Assembly (NCBI GenBank): GCA_910574475.1 | Contig: CAJTAT010000003.1 | Coordinates: forward strand, 62,001 to 126,000 | Source of the DNA: Clostridia bacterium | GTDB lineage: Bacteria; Bacillota; Clostridia; Lachnospirales; Lachnospiraceae | Length of the DNA: 64,000 nucleotides | Direction: 5' to 3' | In this document: positions 54,536 to 63,343 of the stretch, piece after piece | Layout of the letters: every line of letters starts with the position of its first letter | Numbering within the stretch: the first letter of the stretch is position 1 | Program-made: the position numbers and the translations under genes | Notes under the pieces: model-generated | The model's database searches: none | What the model was told of the DNA's origin: nothing | What the model saw: the letters and a program-made list of their open reading frames with translations, nothing else

Positions 54536-54702
54536 CTGTGTATTCCTCTTTTCTGTCAATTATCTCTGTGCCCACTATTATACGTGCACTCCTAAAAATT
54601 CGCAAGAGCATGTTATAGAGTACTTGCATACCTAATTGGATTATGATAATCTTATATTGCTTATTTTGTATCGCAAAGTTCTAGAGGGAGGAACATTTAC
54701 AT

Positions 54703-57249
54703 ATGCTTAAAAAACCCAAAAAGTTTTTAATAATTAGTTTCTTCAGTCTCATTCTTGTATGTATTCTTACTTTTTCCTGGCTTTCTTTTAACATAAGTCA
54801 AAAAAGTGAGTCATCCATTAATAATATTGGCCAAATTTACATGTCAGAGATGAATAATCAGCTACGGCAAAAATTTACCTCTATTATCAACCTGCGTCTG
54901 TCACAAGTACAAGGAATCGTTGAGCGTACAAGCCCAGATACTTATACTTATGGCGATGTATTGCTGGAAGAGATGATTTTAAATGCCAGGATCCGTAATT
55001 TTGCTTATTTAGGACTATATATGCCTGATGGAAAGTGTAAAGATATTTATGGTTCTCCCATTGAAATTTCCCATAAGGATAGCTTTTTGAATACTTTGAA
55101 CCAGGGAGATAGCAAATTTGCTATGGGGTATAATAGGGACGGCGAAACGCTTTTGATTTTAGGAGCTGATGCTGCCTATTCTATGGGTGATGGAACGACA
55201 AGTACTGCTTTAGTTGCAGGGATTCTTATGGAGGACCTCAAAGATGCTCTTGCATTGAATGAAAATAGTGGGCTGATTTATACTCATATTATCTGTCAGG
55301 ATGGAAATTTTGTCATCCAGAGTACAGACGAGCCTCTAAATAATTATTTTGATTATATGGAGAAATTTTATCAGGACTTTAATCATAAGACAGTAAGTCA
55401 ATATGTTAAAGAGCTTCAGGAGGCCATTGCTACAGATAAAGACTATGCAACAATAGTAAAAATGGCAGATGGAGAAGTTCAACATATCTATTGTTCTTCT
55501 CTGTCAAATTCTGACTGGTATCTAGTAAGTATCATGCCTTTTGGAATGTTGGATGCTGAAATCAGCAATTTGGGAAATCAACGCATATATACAATTGCCA
55601 GCGCATTCTTGCTAATATTTGTTGTGATTATCTCTATTTTTATCATTTATTACCGGATGAGCCAGCAACAGCTTATGTATCTGGATAAGGCGAAGGAAGA
55701 AGCGGATCGTGCCAATAAAGCAAAAAGCGAATTTCTTTCCAGTATGAGCCATGATATTCGTACACCTATGAACGGGATTGTAGGAATGACAGCCATCGCT
55801 ATGTCTAATATGGATAATCCAGAGCGGGTAAAGGATTGCCTGAATAAAATCACTCTGTCCAGCAGGCATCTATTGGGGCTTATTAATGATGTATTAGACA
55901 TGTCGAAAATCGAGAGCGGAAAGCTGTCCCTCAATATCATTCAGATTTCCCTGCGTGAGATTATGGATAGTATTGTCAATATTATTCAGCCGCAAGTAAA
56001 AGAGAAAAATTTGCACTTTGACATTTTTATACGAGATATTCACGCGGAAGATGTATATTGTGATAATGTACGTTTGAATCAGATCTTGATCAACTTGCTA
56101 TCCAATGCATTAAAATTTACACCTGAGGGAGGGCGGGTAGATCTCTACCTGAATCAGGAACTGTCCCCAGTGGGAGATAATTATGTGCGGTGCCACTTTT
56201 GTGTAAAGGATAATGGAATTGGGATGACACCTGAATTTCAGAAAGAAATCTTTAATACCTTTACAAGAGAAAAAAATTTAAAAGTAAATCAAATTGAGGG
56301 AAGTGGCTTGGGCATGGCTATCACAAAGGCAATTGTAGATGCCATGAATGGCAGTATTGAATTAAAGAGCACTCCAGGAGAAGGAAGCGAATTTCATATT
56401 ACACTGGATTTGGAAAAGGCAATGGTTCAGGAAAAAGATATGCTCTTGCCTTCCTGGAATATCCTAGTGGTGGATGACAATGAGGAACTCTGTCAAAGTG
56501 CTCTATCCTCTTTAAAAGAAATTGGGATCGATGCAGATTCTGCCCTGGATGGCAGAATAGCCATGCAGATGGTAAAAGAGAGGCAAGAAAAGCAGGAAGG
56601 CTACCAAATTATCCTTTTAGATTGGAAGATGCCAGACATGGATGGTGTAGAGACCTCACGTCAACTGCGCAAAATTTTGGGTAAAGATGTTCCGATTCTT
56701 ATTATTTCTTCCTATAATTGGAACGAGATAGAAGATGAGGCAAGGGAGGCTGGCGCAAGTGGGTTTATTGCGAAACCTCTGTTTAAATCCAGCTTATACC
56801 TTGGGCTAAGTCCATTTATGTTGGGTGAGTCTGCCCAAAAAGAAAAGCCAACGGAATACAAAAATGAGTTTCTTGGAAAGCAAATTCTCTTAGCAGAGGA
56901 TAACGAATTAAACTGGGAAATAGCTGAGGAGATTCTCTCAGAATCTGGCTTTGAGTTGGAACGGGCAGAAAATGGGCAGATTTGTGTTGAGAAGTTTAAG
57001 CAGTCTGAAATAGGCTTCTACGATGCAATTTTAATGGATATCCGTATGCCAATTATGAATGGTTATGACGCCGCCAAAGCAATCCGGGCTCTGAAACGAG
57101 AAGATGCAGATCTTCCCATCATAGCCATGACAGCAGATGCATTTTCTGATGATATTCAGCATTGTCTGGATTCTGGTATGAATGAGCATGTAGCAAAACC
57201 CATCCAGATAGATCGACTTAAGCAAATATTAAAAAAATATTTGAAATAA
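54703..57249 (+). CDS. Hybrid sensor histidine kinase with two receiver domains
   Basis: Two membrane helices (about 7-29 and 290-312) flank an extracytoplasmic sensor of about 260 residues, probably a Cache-type domain. A HisKA domain has His350 in SMSHDIRTPMNG. The ATPase domain has NLLSNALKFTPEGG, DNGIGMTPEF and GSGLGMAI. Two receivers follow, with Asp640 in ILLDWKMPDMDG and Asp779 in AILMDIRMPIMNG. No DNA-binding output or HPt domain is present, so the phosphoryl target lies elsewhere. A GGGAGG Shine-Dalgarno precedes the start. Confidence 0.93.
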   Translation: MLKKPKKFLIISFFSLILVCILTFSWLSFNISQKSESSINNIGQIYMSEMNNQLRQKFTSIINLRLSQVQGIVERTSPDTYTYGDVLLEEMILNARIRNFAYLGLYMPDGKCKDIYGSPIEISHKDSFLNTLNQGDSKFAMGYNRDGETLLILGADAAYSMGDGTTSTALVAGILMEDLKDALALNENSGLIYTHIICQDGNFVIQSTDEPLNNYFDYMEKFYQDFNHKTVSQYVKELQEAIATDKDYATIVKMADGEVQHIYCSSLSNSDWYLVSIMPFGMLDAEISNLGNQRIYTIASAFLLIFVVIISIFIIYYRMSQQQLMYLDKAKEEADRANKAKSEFLSSMSHDIRTPMNGIVGMTAIAMSNMDNPERVKDCLNKITLSSRHLLGLINDVLDMSKIESGKLSLNIIQISLREIMDSIVNIIQPQVKEKNLHFDIFIRDIHAEDVYCDNVRLNQILINLLSNALKFTPEGGRVDLYLNQELSPVGDNYVRCHFCVKDNGIGMTPEFQKEIFNTFTREKNLKVNQIEGSGLGMAITKAIVDAMNGSIELKSTPGEGSEFHITLDLEKAMVQEKDMLLPSWNILVVDDNEELCQSALSSLKEIGIDADSALDGRIAMQMVKERQEKQEGYQIILLDWKMPDMDGVETSRQLRKILGKDVPILIISSYNWNEIEDEAREAGASGFIAKPLFKSSLYLGLSPFMLGESAQKEKPTEYKNEFLGKQILLAEDNELNWEIAEEILSESGFELERAENGQICVEKFKQSEIGFYDAILMDIRMPIMNGYDAAKAIRALKREDADLPIIAMTADAFSDDIQHCLDSGMNEHVAKPIQIDRLKQILKKYLK

Positions 57250-57280
57250 TATAACTTAAAATATAATTCGCAGTCTTTTT

Positions 57281-57359
57281 CGAACATATGTATTGACAAA
57301 CATGTGTTTGTACCGTATAATACAAGCATGGAGAACAATTGTTTGGAATATATGTTTGG
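57281..57359 (+). promoter_or_regulatory. SOS promoter of the yneA-like gene with several LexA-like boxes
   Basis: Perfect TTGACA (57293-57298) and TATAAT (57316-57321) are 17 bp apart. LexA-like sites are CAAACATGTGTTTG (57297-57310) in the spacer, AGAACAATTGTTTG (57332-57345) near the transcription start, and weaker CGAACATATGTATT (57281-57294) and GAATATATGTTTGG (57346-57359). Bound LexA would block polymerase at each. Confidence 0.75.
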
Positions 57360-57370
57360 GGGCACACAAT

Positions 57371-57688
57371 ATGTATGAAAGAAAAAGACTTGCAGCCATC
57401 CTTATTTTTACTTTTTGCTTGATTACTGTTTTGGCAATAGCCTTTGGCAGTTTTCTTTCAAGAGCGAAAGCAAAGGAGAGCTATAATACTTATTATAAGT
57501 ATTATACCAATATTGAAATTCAGCCTGGTGATACTCTATGGAACTTAGCTGACAGTTACATGGAGAATTATGAATCCAAAACCATCTACATTAATGAAGT
57601 CAATGAATTAAATTCCTTAAAGGATGGCAAAATTGTTTCCGGCCAGAGTTTGATTATGCCATATTATTCTACAGAATATAAACTCTAA
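57371..57688 (+). CDS. yneA: YneA-like SOS cell-division suppressor (membrane LysM protein)
   Basis: The 105-aa protein has an N-terminal helix (about 8-28) and a LysM domain (about 47-98: IEIQPGDTLWNLADSYMENY ... GQSLIMPYY). B. subtilis YneA is of the same size and design, is LexA-controlled, and delays division during DNA damage. Here the promoter carries LexA-like boxes and lexA lies about 3.5 kb downstream. ATG 57371 with GGGGGC upstream is preferred over 57293, which would include the promoter. Confidence 0.82.
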   Translation: MYERKRLAAILIFTFCLITVLAIAFGSFLSRAKAKESYNTYYKYYTNIEIQPGDTLWNLADSYMENYESKTIYINEVNELNSLKDGKIVSGQSLIMPYYSTEYKL

Positions 57689-57753
57689 AGCAAATCAAGG
57701 ATTCATACCTTCCAGGGTTAATGGATACATATCCATTTGTTCACTAAAGGTAG

Positions 57754-57806
57754 AATAAAGACAGATAGATATTTTGTTTGTACAAAATGTTCTGTCTGTC
57801 TTTATT
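57754..57806 (+). terminator. Terminator after the yneA-like gene
   Basis: Arms AATAAAGACAGATAGA (57754-57769) and TCTGTCTGTCTTTATT (57791-57806) plus inner ATTTTGT/ACAAAAT (57771-57788) form a long hairpin with U-rich 3' side. Confidence 0.75.
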
Positions 57807-58272
57807 TCTGTTAAGAATAGCTTGACTCCTTATAAAAGAATATGTTATGATAAATACACAATAGATCTATGCGAAAAACCTGTGTTTGTCTTATAGATCT
57901 CTAGAGGCCTTGTATCTTCTGGATTTATAAATTCAAACCTGTTTACAATAAAAAAACATCTGCCCAGAGAAGTCCTTACTTTCTCTCATTTATCTCTATA
58001 TAAGGAAGCTGCAGGATTAACTCATATAGAGATAAATTTGATTTGAAATGTACTGAACCAGATTGGACAGATGTTATTATCCGAAATAAACAGGGGTGGT
58101 TGTTTTGCTTATAACGATTAAAGAGGGATAAAAAGCGTGATAAACTGAATGCCGTCACAGCTTATCAGACTTTGTCGTTTAAGGATTCCTGTTGATCCCG
58201 GATTTGTACGGTTCCACTTGATCATTCCATATGATGTTGATGTAGATTGTAGAATTGTAAATCACATCAATC
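57807..58272. other. Intergenic stretch with no recognisable gene
   Basis: About 470 bp lie between the yneA terminator and the riboswitch terminator. There is a plus-strand promoter-like pair TTGACT (57822-57827) and TATGAT (57846-57851) with 18-bp spacing, an inverted repeat AGATCTAT/ATAGATCT (57863-57900), and a perfect 14-bp inverted repeat (57988-58001 with 58024-58037). A 35-codon minus-strand frame at 58118-58225 lacks a Shine-Dalgarno. It may be the remains of a lost gene or a noncoding transcript. Confidence 0.4.
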
Positions 58273-58331
58273 AAAAAATGCCTGCTTCACGAAAAAGCAG
58301 ACAGACAAAAAAGACATGTGTCTTTTTTGAC
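58273..58331. terminator. Terminators downstream of the cobalamin riboswitch
   Basis: On the minus strand a 9-bp stem (58303-58295 with 58287-58279) ends in six T (58278-58273). Just upstream, AAAAAAGAC/GTCTTTTTT around a 4-nt loop (58307-58328) can terminate in both directions. Confidence 0.7.
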
Positions 58332-58372
58332 AGGAACTAAACTTTCTTCGGAAGTCTCTCCTTAAGCATTAA

Positions 58373-58535
58373 GCAGGTTTCCTGACTTGTAGATCAACAC
58401 AATTCCCCTTTCCTTCTCATACAGATTTCTGTACAATGGATGATAAGGGTGCTCCCTATTCACAGTGACCGGATCGTCCGGGGTTTTCACCCGGTTCCCT
58501 TTTTTCATCTGATTTGCAGGTTCAGATGAACACTT
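58373..58535 (-). promoter_or_regulatory. Cobalamin riboswitch (B12 aptamer), no gene downstream
   Basis: Read on the minus strand, the aptamer shows AAAAGGGAACCGGGTGAAAA (about 58506-58487), the B12 box GGTCACTGTGA (58470-58460) and the closing AAGTCAGGAAACCTGC (58388-58373), all hallmarks of cobalamin riboswitches. It is read from a perfect promoter and followed by terminators, then by 470 bp without a gene until the oppositely oriented yneA. Normally such elements precede B12 transport or synthesis genes. Confidence 0.88.
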
Positions 58536-58564
58536 AACACTATATATGGAATTGTACAAAAGTT

Positions 58565-58593
58565 ATTATAACACTTCTTATTTAATATGTCAA
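58565..58593 (-). promoter_or_regulatory. Perfect consensus promoter of the orphan riboswitch
   Basis: On the minus strand TTGACA (58593-58588) and TATAAT (58570-58565) are exactly 17 bp apart, starting transcription near 58558 just ahead of the aptamer. Confidence 0.85.
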
Positions 58594-58621
58594 GACTTTA
58601 ACAAAAGAATGGAGGATCTCG

Positions 58622-59698
58622 ATGGAATACAGAACTTATCATGAACAAAATGATATGGAAAATATTCGAAAGCTTCGGAAAATCTTAGTCTCAATGCCCT
58701 CTTTTGTAAGGGACTTTTTTAGAGCTATAGAGCCTACTACATCTACAAGGACAAGGATTTCCTATGCTTATGATATCCGAATCTTTTTTCGGTTTTTAAT
58801 TGAAAATAATCCAGTCTACAAAAATTATCAGCTTTCAGACTTCAAACTCAGCGATTTGGAACAAGTGGAGGCTGTAGACATTGAAGAATATCTGGAATAT
58901 CTAAAGTTGTACCAAAAAGAAGATGACACAGGTACTATGGATATTACAAATAGGGAACTTGGCCTGAAGCGGAAAATGTCTGCACTTCGAAGCTTTTATG
59001 CCTACCTTTATCGCCGGGAATGGATTACCAAAAACCCAACCGCATTGGTAGATATGCCAAAGTTGCATGAGAAGGCTATCATTCGCCTGGATGTGGATGA
59101 AACAGCACGTCTGTTGGATTTTATCGAGCATGGTGGAGATCAGTTAACAGGGCAAAAAAAAGTCTACTATGAGAAAACTAAGGAGCGGGATCTGGCAATT
59201 ATCACTCTGCTTTTGGGTACAGGAATACGTGTCTCAGAATGTGTTGGATTGGACATTACTGATGTAGATTTCAATAACAATGGGATTAAAGTCACACGAA
59301 AAGGCGGCTCTGAGATGATCGTTTACTTCGGCGATGAAGTAGAACAAGCTTTGCGCAATTATATAGAAGGAAGCCGCAAATCTGTGATACCACAGGAAGG
59401 ACATGAGCGAGCACTCTTCTACTCTACTCAAAAAAGAAGAATTGGTGTGGGAGCCGTGGAAAACTTGGTAAAAAAATATGCAAAACAAGTGACTCCCCTG
59501 AAAAAAATCACACCACATAAGCTACGCAGTACGTATGGTACAACATTGTATCAGGAGACAGGGGATATTTATTTGGTTGCTGACGTGCTGGGCCATAAGG
59601 ATGTAAATACAACGCGAAAGCATTATGCAGCCCAGGATGAGAACCGACGCAGACAGGCGGCCAGGGCTGTACGGCTCAGAGAAGAAGAACCCTCATAG
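58622..59698 (+). CDS. Tyrosine recombinase, XerC/XerD-like
   Basis: The catalytic residues are visible: Arg in LLGTGIRVSECVGLD, HKLR in TPHKLRSTYGT, and His/Tyr in VLGHKDVNTTRKHYAA. An N-terminal core-binding domain spans about 1-150. At 358 aa it is longer than E. coli XerC/D (about 300) but matches Lachnospiraceae chromosomal Xer-like proteins. No att repeats, excisionase or cargo genes are seen, so a housekeeping dimer-resolution role is more likely than a mobile element. GGAGG precedes ATG 58622. Confidence 0.85.
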   Translation: MEYRTYHEQNDMENIRKLRKILVSMPSFVRDFFRAIEPTTSTRTRISYAYDIRIFFRFLIENNPVYKNYQLSDFKLSDLEQVEAVDIEEYLEYLKLYQKEDDTGTMDITNRELGLKRKMSALRSFYAYLYRREWITKNPTALVDMPKLHEKAIIRLDVDETARLLDFIEHGGDQLTGQKKVYYEKTKERDLAIITLLLGTGIRVSECVGLDITDVDFNNNGIKVTRKGGSEMIVYFGDEVEQALRNYIEGSRKSVIPQEGHERALFYSTQKRRIGVGAVENLVKKYAKQVTPLKKITPHKLRSTYGTTLYQETGDIYLVADVLGHKDVNTTRKHYAAQDENRRRQAARAVRLREEEPS

Positions 59699-59707
59699 CT
59701 AAAAAGA

Positions 59708-59749
59708 AAAGCCCTGTATTGCTATCTGTAAGATAGAAAACAGGGCTTT
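59708..59749. terminator. Bidirectional terminator between the Xer and DUF3048 genes
   Basis: AAAGCCCTGT (59708-59717) pairs with ACAGGGCTTT (59740-59749), with an inner TATCT/AGATA stem and T-rich flanks on both strands. Confidence 0.85.
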
Positions 59750-59785
59750 ATATAGACAGGGGAATTTCCCTATCTGATTATGTAT

Positions 59786-60913
59786 TTATTGTACAACCAA
59801 CTCATCCCAAAGCTTGTCTGATACAAAACCAATGTAGGTTTTGCCAGTATTGATGGTAATTTCATCACCCATGGAATCATAGTAAATCGTTCTTGACTGT
59901 TCTGAAACTTTACTCCAAGTAATAGGAATCGCTTTTCCTCCTGTAATGTAGTAGCCTCTCTTTCCTGCGTCAATACAGTTCCAGACCATATATCCGTGAT
60001 CGTCGAGCTGACTGTAGCTCATCTCCTGAAGAATTACATTGGTAAAGGAAAGCTGAGCATTGTTGTTGCCTGGATCCTGATGTGGGCTGCCATACTCAGA
60101 ATAAAGATATAATCCAGTAGTCTCATCATAGTCTAGCTGAGAACCATTATGTTTGAAAGGCAGATCCACTAAAGTACAATCCAGGTTTTCATTGGCTTCA
60201 GCTAAATTGACAGGATTATTTTTACTTGCAAACTGGAAATGAGGTTCTTCTGGCTTGTACTCATTGTACTCCCGAGACACCTTAGAATTGTTTTTAAAAT
60301 TCTTTTCCATATCTCCTGGCATCATATATTCTGTAAACTCCCGGGGCTTTCCATTATCTACCCGAGAAAATGTTCCGCTGAAATGATCCAGGTAAGGATT
60401 TTTCAGATAAGTTTCGATATAGAAGGGGCCACCGTCATGGCAGACAATTGCATTCCACTCTGGAGCAATCATTAGGTTAGTTGGACGTGTGCTCCGAATA
60501 CTTCCAAGCTGCTTAATGCTATCATAATCTTTTACAAGAACCATAAAACGGGTAATTTGATCATTTTGTGTACTATTCATCATCTCATAGACAATGTCTG
60601 CCTGAGTCAATCCAAAATGTGGAAGGGCCGTTTTTTCATTGTCTACCATAATTGCAAGGGGGCGCTGCTCCTTTAAATCTTCACTAATCCACTCATTGGT
60701 TAGCTCACTGTGATACATACCTTCTGGAGCAACCTCTTCTTCTACTTCTGCCTCCTCTGGCTCATTTGGCTCTGGTTCCTCATTGAGCACTTCATCTTCG
60801 GTAGAAAAGTCTTCTGTCACATCTGCAGAAACCTCTTCTTCTTTCTTTCCGCAGCCCATTGCGCCAGCTACAATAGTCAGAGCTAGTAAGAGCCACAGTA
60901 TTTTCTTTCTCAT
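59786..60913 (-). CDS. DUF3048 domain-containing lipoprotein (YerB-like)
   Basis: A lipoprotein signal peptide with lipobox AGAMGC (Cys21) is followed by an acidic Glu/Pro linker (about 35-65) and the DUF3048 domain: RPLAIMVDNEKTALPHFGLTQADIVYEM, then GSIRSTRPTNLMIAPEWNAIVCHDGG and a C-terminal half ending GKTYIGFVSDKLWDELV. It should be anchored on the outer membrane face. Function is unknown; B. subtilis YerB belongs to the family. Confidence 0.9.
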   Translation of the reverse strand: MRKKILWLLLALTIVAGAMGCGKKEEEVSADVTEDFSTEDEVLNEEPEPNEPEEAEVEEEVAPEGMYHSELTNEWISEDLKEQRPLAIMVDNEKTALPHFGLTQADIVYEMMNSTQNDQITRFMVLVKDYDSIKQLGSIRSTRPTNLMIAPEWNAIVCHDGGPFYIETYLKNPYLDHFSGTFSRVDNGKPREFTEYMMPGDMEKNFKNNSKVSREYNEYKPEEPHFQFASKNNPVNLAEANENLDCTLVDLPFKHNGSQLDYDETTGLYLYSEYGSPHQDPGNNNAQLSFTNVILQEMSYSQLDDHGYMVWNCIDAGKRGYYITGGKAIPITWSKVSEQSRTIYYDSMGDEITINTGKTYIGFVSDKLWDELVVQ

Positions 60914-61164
60914 AAGTAACTTTCCTTTCTTAAAGAATATATTTTTAATGTGTGTGTCTCATTATAACATAAATATTGTGAAGATACTAGTCTTTTCATC
61001 TAAATTGTATCATTTTATTGCACATTTGTTACATATATATTACACCTTTGTTCTCATAAGTAATAAATCAAAAGAATATGTGAGCTTGAACGCTTTTCCC
61101 CTGTACACACTTTAATTTACATAATATTTTTATGTAAATTAATCACCCAACAGAACAAACTTTC

Positions 61165-61204
61165 TAAACATTTGTTTGCACTATATCAAAACATATGTTA
61201 TACT
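61165..61204 (+). promoter_or_regulatory. lexA promoter with two LexA-like boxes
   Basis: TTGCAC (61176-61181) and TATACT (61199-61204) are 17 bp apart. TAAACATTTGTTTG (61165-61178) overlaps the -35 and AAAACATATGTTAT (61188-61201) overlaps the -10, the expected arrangement for autorepression. The 322-bp gap to the DUF3048 gene otherwise holds only AT-rich sequence. Confidence 0.75.
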
Positions 61205-61235
61205 ATATCTATTGAAGGGTAAGGAGGATAAGCAC

Positions 61236-61853
61236 ATGTCTTATGGAAAGATTTCTAAAAAGCAGACAGAGATTCTTGAATATATTAAGTCACAGATTTT
61301 AAATAAGGGGTATCCCCCCTCTGTCCGTGATATTTGTGAAGCAGTTGATTTGAAGTCTACCTCTTCTGTACACTCCCATCTTGAGACTTTAGAGAAAAAC
61401 GGATATATCCGACGGGATCCCACCAAACCAAGAGCCATTGAAATTATTGATGATAATTTTAATCTGGTGCGGCGGGAAATGGTAAATGTTCCAATTATAG
61501 GAAATGTAGCAGCTGGTCAGCCTATACTGGCTGTTGAGAATGTGGAATCTTATTTTCCTGTTCCAATGGAATTTATGCCAAATGAGCAGTGCTTTATGCT
61601 GAAAGTTCAGGGAGAATCCATGATAAATGTGGGAATTTTTGATGGAGATACGATTCTTGTGGAGCAATGTCAGACAGCTCATAATGGAGATATCGTTGTT
61701 GCCCTGGTAGAGGACTCTGCCACCGTTAAGACCTTTTATCGGGAAGCAGATCATGTACGTCTTCAGCCAGAAAATGATTCAATGGATCCAATTATTGTTC
61801 CTGATTGTCAGCTTCTTGGCAAAGTATTTGGCGTATTTCGCTTTTTCAAGTAA
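61236..61853 (+). CDS. lexA: SOS repressor LexA
   Basis: The 205-aa protein has the winged helix-turn-helix ([20 protein letters not shown] ... [18 protein letters not shown]) and the S24 autoprotease domain with Ala93-Gly94 cleavage site in NVAAGQP, Ser128 in QGESM and Lys165 in ATVKTF. RecA filaments trigger its self-cleavage and open SOS genes. ATG 61236 has AAGGAGG upstream; 61176 would include the promoter. LexA-like boxes lie at its own promoter, at yneA and at ruvAB. Confidence 0.97.
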   Translation: MSYGKISKKQTEILEYIKSQILNKGYPPSVRDICEAVDLKSTSSVHSHLETLEKNGYIRRDPTKPRAIEIIDDNFNLVRREMVNVPIIGNVAAGQPILAVENVESYFPVPMEFMPNEQCFMLKVQGESMINVGIFDGDTILVEQCQTAHNGDIVVALVEDSATVKTFYREADHVRLQPENDSMDPIIVPDCQLLGKVFGVFRFFK

Positions 61854-61880
61854 TCACAGGGAAAATTTTGTACAAAACAT

Positions 61881-61912
61881 AGGGGCTTGTTCTTGACAGC
61901 CCCTTATTTATT
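61881..61912 (+). terminator. Terminator after lexA
   Basis: AGGGGCT (61881-61887) pairs with AGCCCCT (61898-61904), followed by TATTTATT. Confidence 0.7.
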
Positions 61913-61948
61913 ATACACAGATATATACTTTTCACTGCTAATGTGTTT

Positions 61949-62572
61949 TCAAAGCTTTGGTTTTCTCAAAAATTCAAATGGATTTTCCGGATCCGCATGC
62001 AAAAAATGCATCAGCATATAAGCACACATTAATGACACATGCTCTTCTTGCAGTATTCGGTAGATTTCTCTGCGGTCAGCCAAAACCACCTCAATATCCT
62101 CATTTTCTTCCATTTCTTCTTTGGAAATCTTCCCATCAGCCGTTCCATACACAGCTGCGCAAGATTCATCTGTCATACCGATGGTTGTAAAATAAGGGTT
62201 GGAATAAATGGGATCTACTTCTATAGGGTGAAAGATCAGTCCTGTCTCCTCACGGAGCTCCCGAATTCCAGCTTCATGAAAGTCTTCCCCATCATCTACC
62301 AGACCGGCGGGAAATTCGTAGATATAATCCCCAATGCTATAACGATATTGACGGATGAGGACTACTTTCTCTTTTTTTTCGCCATAAAGGGCATAGATGA
62401 CCACACCGTCAGGTTTGTTTATTCCAGTACTTAATTTTAGCTCCTCCACAGTTTTCGCTCTGGAGGATACATGATAAAGATGATGCTTTCCATTTTTATT
62501 CAGCACTTCCAGATCAAAAAAATTTAAAAACTGATTCTGTGTAATCTGTTTCACTTTCTGTATCCGTTTCAT
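61949..62572 (-). CDS. Nudix hydrolase, ADP-ribose pyrophosphatase-like
   Basis: The Nudix box reads GLVDDGEDFHEAGIRELREETG at about residues 97-119, preceded by EFPAG, which is typical of ADP-ribose pyrophosphatases. The N-terminal half (FFDLEVLNKNGKHHLYHVSSR) matches that group. ATG 62572 has AGGAGAGGAG upstream; 62608 would add 12 residues. Substrate not proven. Confidence 0.86.
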   Translation of the reverse strand: MKRIQKVKQITQNQFLNFFDLEVLNKNGKHHLYHVSSRAKTVEELKLSTGINKPDGVVIYALYGEKKEKVVLIRQYRYSIGDYIYEFPAGLVDDGEDFHEAGIRELREETGLIFHPIEVDPIYSNPYFTTIGMTDESCAAVYGTADGKISKEEMEENEDIEVVLADRREIYRILQEEHVSLMCAYMLMHFLHADPENPFEFLRKPKL

Positions 62573-62633
62573 GTTCGAAACTCCTCTCCTACTCTGCCAT
62601 TCATCCATGATTCTGTATCACTCTTACCATTTT

Positions 62634-63323
62634 CTACATAAATCGACACAAAAGTATGGGCAAAAATACTGCTGGCACTGAATTCATAACACAGATTTTA
62701 TATTTAAATATCATATTAATGCCAATTCCAATGATCAAAAGAGAACCCACACAGGTCATCTCATTTATCACAGAGGTGGTGAGAAAAGGTTCTACAAGCT
62801 GTGCGCACAGGGCAATGGTCCCCTCATAGACGAGACATAGGATTCCAGAGAAAATAACGCCAAATCCAAGACTCGAGGCTAAGACAATGGCTGCAATTCC
62901 GTCAATAAGGGACTTGGCGATTAAAGTACTGTGATCCAGAGAGAGACCACTCTGAAGAGAGCCTACGATTGACATGGCACCTGTACAAAAAAGAAGGCTG
63001 CTGGTGACAAATCCTTCTGCCACTGAGCTGTTGCCACTTTTGCTAGTTCTAAACTTAGACTGAATCCAGGCTCCTAAGCCTTCCAACCTCTGATTGAGAT
63101 CCAGAAATTCTCCTATTACAGTTCCCACAGCCATAGATACAATTGCAATTAATATATTTTCACCCTCAAAGCTCCCACTGATTCCAATATAGATGACACA
63201 GAGTGCCATAGCTTTCATAATGGAATCACCCATTCGCTCTGGCATGCCTTTTTTTAATAAAAGCCCCAGCAGGCTTCCCAGGAATACGGTGATGGCATTG
63301 ATTACTGCGCCTGTCAATATCAT
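62634..63323 (-). CDS. DUF554 family membrane protein
   Basis: The 229-aa protein has about six hydrophobic helices and starts GAVINAITVFLGSLLGLLLKKG, continuing to GTVIGEFLDLNQRLEGLG and FCTGAMSIVGSLQSGLSLDH, all typical of DUF554 (YdfK-like) proteins. It is a predicted transporter of unknown substrate. GGGGGGA precedes the start, and rsfS lies 20 bp upstream in the same direction. Confidence 0.9.
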   Translation of the reverse strand: MILTGAVINAITVFLGSLLGLLLKKGMPERMGDSIMKAMALCVIYIGISGSFEGENILIAIVSMAVGTVIGEFLDLNQRLEGLGAWIQSKFRTSKSGNSSVAEGFVTSSLLFCTGAMSIVGSLQSGLSLDHSTLIAKSLIDGIAAIVLASSLGFGVIFSGILCLVYEGTIALCAQLVEPFLTTSVINEMTCVGSLLIIGIGINMIFKYKICVMNSVPAVFLPILLCRFM

Positions 63324-63343
63324 TTGTACTGTTTTCCCCCCTA

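Noticed and set aside
58118..58225. 35-codon minus-strand frame downstream of the riboswitch
   Set aside because: It lacks a Shine-Dalgarno, lies beyond the terminators and matches no family I recognise; it could be a gene remnant.
58362..58559. 65-codon minus-strand frame
   Set aside because: It is the cobalamin riboswitch aptamer read as protein.
58622..59698. Tyrosine recombinase as marker of an integrated element
   Set aside because: No direct repeats, tRNA target, excisionase or cargo genes are visible, and the flanking genes are housekeeping.
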